DNA of 64,000 bases from UBA5336 sp964415675 (GTDB lineage Bacteria > Pseudomonadota > Alphaproteobacteria > Caulobacterales > Hyphomonadaceae): contig CAYQBG010000002.1 of NCBI GenBank assembly GCA_964415675.1, positions 202,026-266,025 on the forward strand, given 5' to 3'. The translations under genes and the position numbers were made by a program. Position 1 is the stretch's first letter; each line of letters starts with the position of its first letter. This document shows positions 52,844 through 60,433 of the stretch, piece by piece. Below the pieces are notes generated by a model. It searched no databases. It was not told where the DNA came from and worked only from the letters and a program-made list of their open reading frames with translations.

Positions 52844-52890
52844 AAAGCGCTTCCAAGTGGAGTGGTGCCCACTTCGCCTGGAAGCGCTTT
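52844..52890 (-). terminator. Long hairpin at the end of the selenocysteine operon
   Basis: AAAGCGCTTCC (52844-52854) pairs with GGAAGCGCTTT (52880-52890), and an inner stem AAGTGG/CCACTT (52855-52860 / 52869-52874) extends it. On the minus strand it is followed by ATATCC. The stem includes part of the UGSC gene stop codon (TAA, 52891-52889). Confidence 0.65.
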
Positions 52891-53407
52891 AGGCCCTCAG
52901 AGCCCCTATCACTGCGCTGCAGATTGCCTGCGCCTTCGCCTGCATCTCCCCATCTGTCGCGTCCTGGATAGGATGATCGACGAGGAGATAGCGCGCATCC
53001 TTCATCCCGAGCGCCCTGCGCTGGGAATCGGCGGCCTGGTCGAACTCGCTCGACGCGATCGTGACCGCTGGAAGTCCCTGGATTTCAAACCATACAGTGT
53101 CGTGCATACTGCACGTTGTGCATGAGCCTCAATCGGCGAGCGCTTCCACGACGAAGTCGCATTCCTCGCGGATCGTCCTTCGCAGGTCATCGGGGCAAGG
53201 CTTGGTGAAGGTCGGCTTGGCGTAGCGCCTGATCTCCACATCCGGCAGGCCATCGCCGAGCAGCGTTTCGAGTTCATCGAGCAGAACGTCCCCGCGGGGC
53301 TTGCGAATGTCGAGCAGGCCCAGCACGCCCTTCACGGTCCCGGAGCGCGGCGTGATCTGGCGCTCGACAGGGATGCGCTCATCGGTTGGATCCAGAATTG
53401 TTGTCAT
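52889..53407 (-). CDS. UGSC-family selenoprotein with in-frame UGA (Sec93)
   Basis: Read with UGA 53131-53129 as selenocysteine, this is one 172-residue protein: MTTILDPTDERIPVERQ...CDFVVEALAD-U-GSCTTC-SMHDTVWFEIQGLPAVTIASSEFD...LLVDHPI...GALRA. Sec93 begins the U-G-S-C motif that names the family; Cys96 and Cys99 follow. The two halves, before and after the UGA, are both typical in length and content of the family, and no other base change is needed to join them. GAGGAGGA (strong site) lies 5-7 bases before ATG 53407. The gene is the last of an operon with selA, selB, tRNA-Sec and a thioredoxin-like gene. Conventional annotation would report two fragments of 92 and about 70 residues. The function is unknown; a redox role is inferred from Sec and Cys spacing. 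Confidence 0.9.
53101..53115 (-). promoter_or_regulatory. Candidate bacterial SECIS hairpin
   Basis: On the transcript, 13 bases after the UGA, CGUGCA pairs with UGCACG around the loop GUA (53115-53101), a perfect 6-base stem with G-U in the loop. Bacterial SECIS elements are short hairpins starting just after the UGA, with a loop GU bound by SelB. An alternative stem UGCAC/GUGCA (13 bases, loop AAC) overlaps it. Confidence 0.55.
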
Positions 53408-53431
53408 GGCAATCCTCCTCAGTCCCACATG

Positions 53432-55021
53432 TTAACCCAGATCGATCCTGCGGGAAACCGAAACCGATCCGATCTCGCCGGTCGCCCAGCCATGGAAGGC
53501 GGAGCTGAACTTGCCCGCATCAGACCCGGCCACGACGAGGTGGATATATTGCTCGCCCGCAAACTTGGGCACCGGGCGGGCGAGCTTTTCGCCGTCCATG
53601 GCGCCGGCCTTGTCAGCGGGAATACCTGCCCCGGATCTCGCATCCGCGACCATGCTGGATAGGGGCAGCCGGGTGACCTCCTGGATGCGCGCGCGAAGGC
53701 GCGACTTCGGGTAGTCGCCGTCCCGCATCAGCGTGTCGATGTGTTCGGGGCAGACAACGAGAAGCGTGTCTACGGGCAGCATGCGGAGCTTCGGCAGGAA
53801 GACACTTTCCAGCCCTATCCCGAGGGAGCCGGCAACCTGGTCAGGATCGCGCGATTCCTGGTCGACGATGTGGACCGGCCCGCCTGTCATCGCAAACAGT
53901 GTGACCACCGAGTCCTCGCGGGCAAAACCGCGCTCCACATGTAGCGGCTCCCAGGGCGAGCGCTCTTCGCGCTCGGCAAAACACATGGTGAACTTCATGG
54001 GATTGCTGAGGGTCGAGCGTTCGGTGTCGCCGGGCTTTGCCCCGCCAATATTGCGGATGGCAAGGCGCACGGCGCGGCCGATGGTGGCATTGGCGCGATT
54101 TCCCGTTCCAAGCGCGCCGAGGCTGTCATTCATGCCGATCTGCTTGCGGATCGGCCCGTTGACCACCATCACCGGCGTGGCGCCCATCGTGGTGGCCGTC
54201 ACGCCATGGATGTTGAACTCGTCCGTGCAGGCTGCCTCGATCGCGGCGATAACGACGGGCAAGTATTCGGGCTTGCAACCGGCCATCACCGCATTGATCG
54301 CGATCTTCTCCACCGTGGCCACGCCCATATGGGGCGGCAGCTCAGCCACCACGTCCTGCGCGCTGCGATGGGTCCCGCCAAGCATGGCCATGACCCGCTC
54401 CGGCGTGGGCGGGACCAGCGGCAACCCGTCGGAAAAGCCCTGGTCGAACATGAACTCGGCAATGTCATCGGCCGATGCAATCTCGATCCGGCGCGCCTGG
54501 AGCGGGCTGCCCGAGGCCTCGGCGCTCAGTTTCGCGAATATGTCCGGGTCGAGATGTTTCGAGCCGCAGCCCGGTCGCCAGTCCGGCAGGGCGTCCCAGT
54601 CGATGTCAGCGGGCGCAAGGCCGGTGTCACCGGCCATGGCGTCCGCGAGTGCGCGCCACTCGGCTTTCACGAAACCCTCGAAATGCTCCTTCACAGATCC
54701 GTCCGGGTCGAGCCAGAAGACGGAAGGGACAATCTCGATGTCCCACTCAAACGATGTCGAACAGGTCCTGTCATCTAGAATGGGTACGCCAAGGCCATGG
54801 CGGTCGCGGTAGACCGCGTTGCCCTCGCCCGACTGGCCGACCAGCACCATGTCGAGGGCTCCGCCGAAAGCCTTGCAGAGGCCATCCAGAACCGGTGCTG
54901 CGGTGTTGCAGGTGTCGCAGTCTTCCTTGACGAAACAGACCAGCGCCGGGCGATTTCCTGGGATCTTGTGCACGGCATTGCTCAGGTCCGGCAGCGATAG
55001 TTTGGGTCTTGACGGTGTCAT
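53432..55021 (-). CDS. Thioredoxin-fold protein fused to a large conserved domain (DGLPxVPPT type)
   Basis: A 529-residue cytosolic protein. Residues 1-130 are thioredoxin-like: ALVCFVKEDCDTCNTAAP carries the CDTC motif (Cys35, Cys38) and IVPSVFWLDPDG the cis-Pro turn. A bridge with WRPGCGSKHLDPD (148-160) follows. Residues about 180-529 form a second domain that begins ADDIAEFMFDQGFSDGLPLVPPTPERVMAML and contains GCKPEYLPVVIAAIEAA, GALGTGNRANATIGRAVRL and VVCPEHIDTLMRDG. That motif is, from memory, seen in uncharacterised proteins next to UGSC genes. It ends 24 bases before the UGSC start. Its function is unknown; an electron-donor or partner role for the selenoprotein is inference. Confidence 0.72.
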   Translation of the reverse strand: MTPSRPKLSLPDLSNAVHKIPGNRPALVCFVKEDCDTCNTAAPVLDGLCKAFGGALDMVLVGQSGEGNAVYRDRHGLGVPILDDRTCSTSFEWDIEIVPSVFWLDPDGSVKEHFEGFVKAEWRALADAMAGDTGLAPADIDWDALPDWRPGCGSKHLDPDIFAKLSAEASGSPLQARRIEIASADDIAEFMFDQGFSDGLPLVPPTPERVMAMLGGTHRSAQDVVAELPPHMGVATVEKIAINAVMAGCKPEYLPVVIAAIEAACTDEFNIHGVTATTMGATPVMVVNGPIRKQIGMNDSLGALGTGNRANATIGRAVRLAIRNIGGAKPGDTERSTLSNPMKFTMCFAEREERSPWEPLHVERGFAREDSVVTLFAMTGGPVHIVDQESRDPDQVAGSLGIGLESVFLPKLRMLPVDTLLVVCPEHIDTLMRDGDYPKSRLRARIQEVTRLPLSSMVADARSGAGIPADKAGAMDGEKLARPVPKFAGEQYIHLVVAGSDAGKFSSAFHGWATGEIGSVSVSRRIDLG

Positions 55022-55095
55022 GGCGTTGTCCTCACCTGCCCATTAGGCTCTGGAATGTCAGTCTCGTCCAGCCTTGGCAGACCTGGCCGGGGCAT

Positions 55096-55190
55096 TGGCG
55101 GAGGTGGATGGGAATCGAACCCACCACACGCCTTTCCGGCGTGTCCATGGTTTTGAAGACCAGGGAAGCCACCAGACTCCAGTCACCTCC
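55096..55190 (-). tRNA. selC: tRNA-Sec (anticodon TCA), CCA encoded
   Basis: A 95-base tRNA-Sec: acceptor stem GGAGGTG/CACCTCC, G discriminator and an encoded CCA (55098-55096), anticodon loop CTTCAAA with anticodon TCA at 55156-55154, a long variable arm with ACACGCC/GGCGTGT stem, and a T-loop TTCGATT between TGGG and CCCA. The extended variable arm and UGA-reading anticodon are diagnostic. It lies between selB and the thioredoxin-like gene on the same strand. Confidence 0.95.
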
Positions 55191-55223
55191 AGCTCCGGCA
55201 GGCTAGCGTTAAACGCGATCGGA

Positions 55224-57116
55224 TCAAAGCTCACCCTGCGCAAGGCTCCGCACATCCCCCGCGCGGCGGGTCAGGCCCACCTTGTCGAAGTGCTCAAGGA
55301 TCGGGATCGCGTACTTGCGCGACGTCCCAAGAACGGTACGTGCCTGGCTCATGGAAAACTTCCTTGGAGGCGGGAAGGCCTTGCTCAATCTCTGCAGGGC
55401 GGTGTCCAGCGCCTCGGTGTGAAAAAGGAGTGTCTGCTTCAGAGACACATTGCGCAGGAAGACCGCGCGTCCGCTTGCCACCAGAAGCTCGACAAGGTCG
55501 GCCTCGCGGCCCCGCTCTCCCTGCAGCTCGGCAAGGGCCGGAGGCGAAAGGTCGCCACTCAGCAGGGCATCCTCGAGCTGCGCAAGCCTCTCCATCCTGA
55601 CCTTGCTGAGGCCGGAAAACGGGTCGCGATCAGGTAAGCTGACACTGGTGGCGTTGCCCACAAGCGCGCCGGTCTCCAGCAGCTTTCGCAACACATGCTC
55701 CAGAAGTGGCCCGGCAAAGCGGTTGCGCAGCATCTGCCGGATGCTCGCCGTCGGCACAGAGACGAGCGAGGCCTGGCGCGCCAACATATCCGAGACTGCA
55801 TCTAGACAAACCGCACTGGCTTGGCAAGCGACAGCGGCGGGTGCCAGAAAACCACCATCGATCCACTCGAAGCCATCAGCCAGATCAGGAACAGGACCCG
55901 GGCCCAGGCTGGCCAGCCTCTTAAGGTCTCTTTTATCGGCAACACCCTTTCCAGCTGCTGCCAGTGCCTGCGCAATATCTACGAGGTTGCCCCCTCGCAC
56001 CGCCGCCAGCACTGGCAAACGCAAGGGGTCCTTTCGCCTCGACGTCGGCGCGGCTGGATCGAGCACACGGATGCCGCCAAGGGTCTCGGCCGGCGAGAGC
56101 CGCCTCAGAATGCCGAACTGCCCGGCATGGGTGGCCACCGGCTCGCGAAGGCTGAGCCGGACATAGCCACCCGCCTCGCCAATCGGGGTCCGCTCGCCCA
56201 GTAACGACACGTTCGCCACGCGCGCCGCCGTTCCAATCAGAACCCGAACTTGCTCACCATGCTTCAGGAGGCCTTTATCCTGACCGGGCGATAACCAGGT
56301 GTCGATCCTTGAGGAGGCCGAGAAGGCATCGGGTGTCGCAATCACATCACCGCGCCGGATGTCATCCAAGGTCACGCCCCTGAAATTGATTGCCGTGCGC
56401 ATACTGGTAAGCGCTTCCTCGATATCAGCGCCCCGCGACTGCAACCGGCGCACTGTTGCGGGTTTGCCCGATGGCAGTACGACGGCCCCATCCCCCAGGT
56501 TCACCGGCGCCCCGAGCAGGGTGCCTGTCGCAATGGTTCCCACGCCTTTCATTGTAAAGGCCCGGTCGACCGGCAGGAAAGCCCCGGGCAGGACCGCAGG
56601 TAGTGGTGCGCGATGGATCAGCGCCTCCAAAACCTGATTGAGGGTATCCAGCCCTTCCCCGGTGGCGCCTGAGCAGAAAACACTGGGTTCGCTTGCAAAC
56701 GGCGATCCGGCAAGAGCCTGCGCAATACGTGCACGGACTGCAGCTTGATCCGTCACGGATACAAGGTCCGCCTTGGTCAGCGCCACGACGCCACATCGCA
56801 CGCCAAGGTGACCGAGGATTTCCAGATGCTCGCGGGTTTGGTGCTCCACGCCATCGATAGCTGAAATGACGACAAGGGCGGCCTGCGCACCCGATGCCCC
56901 GCTGACCATTGCGGCGATGAAATCCTCATGGCCGGGCGAGTCGATGAAGTCGATGAAACCGGTTTCATAGCTGCGGTGGGCGAAGCCGGGCGTGATGGAC
57001 AAGCCCCGCGCCTTTTCCTCCGCCAGGCGATCAGTTTCCTGGCCGGTCAGCGCGCGTACCAGGGATGTCTTTCCATGGTCGACATGCCCGACAACGGCGA
57101 TAGCACATGATTTCAT
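55224..57116 (-). CDS. selB: Selenocysteine-specific translation elongation factor SelB
   Basis: A 630-residue EF-Tu-like GTPase that delivers Sec-tRNA to UGA with a SECIS hairpin. G1 is GHVDHGKTSLVRALTGQETDRLAEEKARGLSI, G3 DSPGHEDF, G4 TKADLV. The middle is EF-Tu domain II/III-like (VDRAFTMKGVGTIATGTLLG). The C-terminal about 200 residues are winged-helix repeats (FSMSQARTVLGTSRKYAIPILEHFDKVGLTRRAGDVR) that bind the SECIS RNA. The ATG overlaps the selA stop (ATGA). Confidence 0.97.
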   Translation of the reverse strand: MKSCAIAVVGHVDHGKTSLVRALTGQETDRLAEEKARGLSITPGFAHRSYETGFIDFIDSPGHEDFIAAMVSGASGAQAALVVISAIDGVEHQTREHLEILGHLGVRCGVVALTKADLVSVTDQAAVRARIAQALAGSPFASEPSVFCSGATGEGLDTLNQVLEALIHRAPLPAVLPGAFLPVDRAFTMKGVGTIATGTLLGAPVNLGDGAVVLPSGKPATVRRLQSRGADIEEALTSMRTAINFRGVTLDDIRRGDVIATPDAFSASSRIDTWLSPGQDKGLLKHGEQVRVLIGTAARVANVSLLGERTPIGEAGGYVRLSLREPVATHAGQFGILRRLSPAETLGGIRVLDPAAPTSRRKDPLRLPVLAAVRGGNLVDIAQALAAAGKGVADKRDLKRLASLGPGPVPDLADGFEWIDGGFLAPAAVACQASAVCLDAVSDMLARQASLVSVPTASIRQMLRNRFAGPLLEHVLRKLLETGALVGNATSVSLPDRDPFSGLSKVRMERLAQLEDALLSGDLSPPALAELQGERGREADLVELLVASGRAVFLRNVSLKQTLLFHTEALDTALQRLSKAFPPPRKFSMSQARTVLGTSRKYAIPILEHFDKVGLTRRAGDVRSLAQGEL

Positions 57117-58501
57117 GGGGCCATCGCCGCCGACACCGCTTCAGCAAGCACTGCCACCTCACACGCACTGACCGCCCGCACGTCCAGCAAGATGCGGCCA
57201 TCCACGATCCGCCCCAGCACCGGTGTTGCCCCCGCTCTCAGTCGCGCGGCAAGGGTGCCCGCGCTCAGGGTGCCTGCGCTGAGCGCCACGGCGAAACTCC
57301 TCAGATCCTGCCCCGGCAGTGAGCCGCCACCCGCATAGGCCACCGTCTCGATTACCTCCGCATTGACCATGCCAAATCCAGCCAGCGCCGACTTCAGAGC
57401 CTCTGCCCTCGCCTCTATGGCGCCGAGTGGTTCGCAAAGCATCCTGAGAACCGGGATGCGCGCCAGTGGATCATTCGGCGGCCTGTAGAGCCTCAGGGTG
57501 GCCTCCAGCGCGGCCAGCGACAGCTTGTCGATCCGGATGGCGCGCAGGAGAGGATGGGTCTTCAGCTGCGCGACAAGGTCGGCCCGTCCGGCGATGATGC
57601 CCGCCTGTGGCCCGCCAAGCAGCTTGTCGCCGGAGAACATGACAAGGTCCACGCCGGACTGCAGCACGGCACCGACCACGGGCTCGTCCGGCAATCCGAA
57701 CTGCGAGAGATCAACGAGAACGCCGCTGCCGAGGTCCTCCATGAACAGCACATCATGCCTGAGCGCGAGGTCCTTGAGCTCTTCCCGGGATGGCGCTGCC
57801 GCAAAGCCGACGATGCGGAAATTGCTGGTATGACTCTTCAGGAGGATCGCCGTCTCATCGCCAATGGCCGCCTCATAGTCGTGCGCGCGGGTCTTGTTTG
57901 TGGCCCCAACTTCGCGCAGCGAGGCGCCGCTCTGCGCGATCACCTCGGGCAGGCGATAGGAGCCGCCAATCTCGACAAGTTCGCCGCGCGAAACCACCAC
58001 CTCCCGGCCAGCCGCAAAGGCCGAAAGGCAGACCACCACGGCCGCGGCACAATTGTTGACAACCACCGCCGCCTCGGCGCCGGTCATTTCACAGAGCAGC
58101 GCTTCGACATGCCCGTAGCGTGATCCGCGCGTACCCGTTTCCAGATCCAGTTCAAGGTTCGAATAGCCTTCAGCCGTGCGCGTGATCGCGTCGAGTGCCT
58201 CTGGTGCGAGGGGCGATCGGCCAAGATTGGTGTGGATGAGGATGCCTGTGGCGTTGATGACCTTGCGGAGACTGTGCGCCTGGTCCTGGAGGATTTCGGC
58301 TGCGATACTATCGAAGAACGGGCCGTCAAACTGCGGAAAGGTCGTTTCATGCCCCCCAAGCGCCGCCTCGCGGAGGGTCTGAAGCCGGGTTCGCAGCACC
58401 CTCACGGTCGCATCGTGGCCATGTACGGCAACCAGGGCCCGTCCGGGCCCTGACTCCAGCAGGCTCTGCACCTGTGGCAGCTGTCGCAAAAGGTCGTTCA
58501 T
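57113..58501 (-). CDS. selA: L-seryl-tRNA(Sec) selenium transferase SelA
   Basis: A 462-residue PLP enzyme that converts Ser-tRNA(Sec) to Sec-tRNA(Sec) using selenophosphate. Landmarks: VINATGILIHTNLGRSPLAPEAL, GRDVAVSRGELVEIGGSYRLPEVI-like text (VVSRGELVEIGGSYRLPEVIAQSGA), DLGSGVLVDL, and the PLP Lys in VMFSGDKLLGGPQAGI. The start is ATG 58501, where homology begins. Selenophosphate synthetase (selD), needed to supply selenophosphate, is not in the window. Confidence 0.97.
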   Translation of the reverse strand: MNDLLRQLPQVQSLLESGPGRALVAVHGHDATVRVLRTRLQTLREAALGGHETTFPQFDGPFFDSIAAEILQDQAHSLRKVINATGILIHTNLGRSPLAPEALDAITRTAEGYSNLELDLETGTRGSRYGHVEALLCEMTGAEAAVVVNNCAAAVVVCLSAFAAGREVVVSRGELVEIGGSYRLPEVIAQSGASLREVGATNKTRAHDYEAAIGDETAILLKSHTSNFRIVGFAAAPSREELKDLALRHDVLFMEDLGSGVLVDLSQFGLPDEPVVGAVLQSGVDLVMFSGDKLLGGPQAGIIAGRADLVAQLKTHPLLRAIRIDKLSLAALEATLRLYRPPNDPLARIPVLRMLCEPLGAIEARAEALKSALAGFGMVNAEVIETVAYAGGGSLPGQDLRSFAVALSAGTLSAGTLAARLRAGATPVLGRIVDGRILLDVRAVSACEVAVLAEAVSAAMAP

Positions 58502-58592
58502 CGCAGTAATCGTAGGCTTTACCGGTTTGCACACGCAAGACACGGCTTGTGTCGCGCTTGGGATTGCCTCGTCAAACCGTGCAAAACAGGCT

Positions 58593-58775
58593 TTGTGCAA
58601 CAAGGCCGTGTGCCGGCATAGTGGGCTGTAGAGAGCCAGATCTCTCTTGCGCTGCCGGGCCGGTTTTTGAAGTCTCGGACAGTGTTTCCGAGCACTTCGG
58701 TTTCGATCATCTCAGAATCGCAGCCTGGGCCTCTGTCAGCTTTTCACCGGCCGCGCGCAGTTCTTCATAGTACAT
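58593..58775 (-). pseudogene. Acyl-CoA ligase N-terminal remnant, frameshifted
   Basis: The 322-base gap between SDR and selA (58502-58824) contains a decayed fragment. On the minus strand MYYEELRAAGEKLTEAQAAILR ends in TGA (58709-58707), which overlaps ATG 58710 of a second frame reading MIETEVLGNTVRDFKNRP and SAREIWLSTAHYAGT. Together they look like the N-terminus of a fatty-acid CoA ligase, where a V-L-G...V-R-x-F-K-N-R-P segment precedes the AMP-binding domain. The rest is gone. A real upstream reader of selA would have to cross this debris. Confidence 0.45.
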
Positions 58776-58824
58776 TTTCTGTTCTGCTTCCCGTCGATGC
58801 CCGGATGCTAGGTTCGTGTCGCGA

Positions 58825-59595
58825 TTACGGTGCGTGGTTCCACCAGGCCATGTCAGAAAAGGCCCGCAGATCGAGTTCGTGAGTCCAGGCCGAGCGGTGC
58901 TGGTGTGCCAGGTGGAAATAGGTTTCCGCGATCTCCGCTGGCAGAAGAAGTCCATCCTTGCCCAGGCCGCGCGCTTCGCGAACCTTCTGAAACCGCTCCG
59001 GCCCCAGCATCCTGCCCAGCGTGTCGGGTGCATCCACGGCCCCGTCGATGACGATATGGACCACATGGATACCCTTGGGCGCATATTCGGCGTTCAGGGT
59101 CTGGCACAGCATCCTGCGCCCGCCCATGGCGGCGGCATGGGAGTGCTGGCCGGCATTGCCGCGCACAGCAGACGTGGCCGATGTGACGAGCAAGGCACCG
59201 CGACCGCGCTCTTCCATCTTCGGCAGAACCGACCGTGCCGTGCGGAACAGCGCGAAGGTGGCCATTCTCCACCCCAGCTCGAACTTTCTCAGGGACGTCT
59301 CTTCGAGCGAACGATTGCCGATCTGTGCGCCGAGATTGAAGAGCACGGTTTCGATAGGGCCAATCTGCGTTTCGACATCTTCAGCCAGCGTCTCGATCGT
59401 GTCGTCTTCAACCGCGTTCAGAATGTGTCCGCTGGCCGAGCCGCCAGCCGCCTCGATTTCGGACACGAGCTTGTTCAGGCCGTCTTCGTCGCTGCGGCGA
59501 CACAGGACGGCGTGATATCCCTCCCGCGCAAATCGCCTGGCGACATTTCCGCCAATTCCGGCGCCCGCGCCAAGCACCAACAAGACCTTTTTCAA
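58825..59595 (-). CDS. SDR family protein lacking the catalytic Tyr/Lys
   Basis: A 256-residue Rossmann protein with cofactor motif VLGAGAGIGGNVARRF and the region GPIETVLFNLGAQIGNRSLEET. Where YxxxK should be, the sequence is SATSAVRGNAGQHSHAAAMGGRRMLCQ: by alignment with related SDRs His stands for Tyr and Met for Lys. The start is TTG 59595, since GGAGGGA lies six bases before it; a longer frame from 59661 is unlikely. Lies 34 bases after the TetR gene and probably in the same operon. Confidence 0.75.
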   Translation of the reverse strand: MKKVLLVLGAGAGIGGNVARRFAREGYHAVLCRRSDEDGLNKLVSEIEAAGGSASGHILNAVEDDTIETLAEDVETQIGPIETVLFNLGAQIGNRSLEETSLRKFELGWRMATFALFRTARSVLPKMEERGRGALLVTSATSAVRGNAGQHSHAAAMGGRRMLCQTLNAEYAPKGIHVVHIVIDGAVDAPDTLGRMLGPERFQKVREARGLGKDGLLLPAEIAETYFHLAHQHRSAWTHELDLRAFSDMAWWNHAP

Positions 59596-59629
59596 GACGC
59601 ATCCCTCCACATGGAAATTGAGACTGAAT

Positions 59630-60274
59630 TCATGCGTGCACCTTGTTGAACTGCGCCGCATGGGCCAGGGCCGCTTCGAACTGCTTCTTCGCGCTCATTG
59701 TCAGGCATGGCAGCAGGACCGCAAAATGATGCTCGACACATCGCTTCTGGTCGTCCCAGGAGATCTCCTTTCGTCCCTCGGCGTCGTGCAGATAATCCAT
59801 CCAGTAACGGCCGATGATCCAGATGGCGCGGGTCAGAGCCTCCAGGTCCTCAACGGCCCCTTTGCGAAACAGGCCCGCCCTGTCCATCCGGAAAATAAGG
59901 GCGCGGAACTCTTCAAAGCTCGCCGTCCATTCCGAAAGAGGCGTGTCCGGGGCGCGTTTGTACTGGGCACGATCGCGCAACAGGAACCGGTAGTTCCACG
60001 CCAGTTTCATGCCGAACAGCAGTCTTTCCACATAGGCATCGGCCACATTCCCCGGCCGCAAACGGGCCCTTCGCGCCTGGGCCTGCGCACGGACCTCGTC
60101 CTCGATCCGGCTGACGAGGTCACGCTTGGTCGGGAAATGATAAGACAGGTTGCCTTGAGAAATGCCGATCGACCTTGCGATCTCGCTCAGTGATGTTGCC
60201 GCATAACCCTGCTCATTGAACAGCTTCAGGCTGGCTTCAATGATCTGGTCGGCCGTGGACAATCTCGACTTCAT
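59630..60274 (-). CDS. TetR/AcrR family transcriptional regulator
   Basis: A 214-residue regulator with helix-turn-helix LKLFNEQGYAATSLSEIARSIGISQGNLSYHFPTKRDLVSRIEDEV and a C-terminal ligand domain with many aromatic residues (WNYRFLLRDRAQYKRAP, WIIGRYWMDYLHDAEGRKEI). Divergent from the GST and SDR genes across 159 bases with a TGACCTA palindrome in between, so it probably represses them and itself. Confidence 0.92.
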   Translation of the reverse strand: MKSRLSTADQIIEASLKLFNEQGYAATSLSEIARSIGISQGNLSYHFPTKRDLVSRIEDEVRAQAQARRARLRPGNVADAYVERLLFGMKLAWNYRFLLRDRAQYKRAPDTPLSEWTASFEEFRALIFRMDRAGLFRKGAVEDLEALTRAIWIIGRYWMDYLHDAEGRKEISWDDQKRCVEHHFAVLLPCLTMSAKKQFEAALAHAAQFNKVHA

Positions 60275-60312
60275 TTCAGCATTCTACCTCGCAATTGACG
60301 AATTGGGTTGCA

Positions 60313-60331
60313 TGACCTAGAGAATAGGTCA
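60313..60331. promoter_or_regulatory. TetR-type operator
   Basis: TGACCTA (60313-60319) and TAGGTCA (60325-60331) are perfect 7-base arms around GAGAA. The site lies between the divergent TetR and GST genes, 39 bases from the TetR start and 103 bases from the GST start. Confidence 0.65.
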
Positions 60332-60433
60332 AGGCACCTAATCCGAACTGTATGATTGCAAGGTGGTTGCATCCGGCCGCCTGCACGACGGTCCGGCCAA
60401 AGCAAGATCAACGTAATACTCGGGAGAACGACC

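Noticed and set aside
52889..53107. Separate small gene starting at ATG 53107
   Set aside because: It is the C-terminal half of the UGSC protein; no ribosome site precedes that ATG.
52598..53125. 175-codon plus-strand frame over the UGSC gene
   Set aside because: No motif; antisense to the selenoprotein gene and crossing the terminator hairpin.
53129..53131. UGA as a true stop or a nonsense mutation splitting the UGSC gene
   Set aside because: Frame is kept on both sides, the UGA lies at the family's Sec position, and Sec machinery is adjacent.
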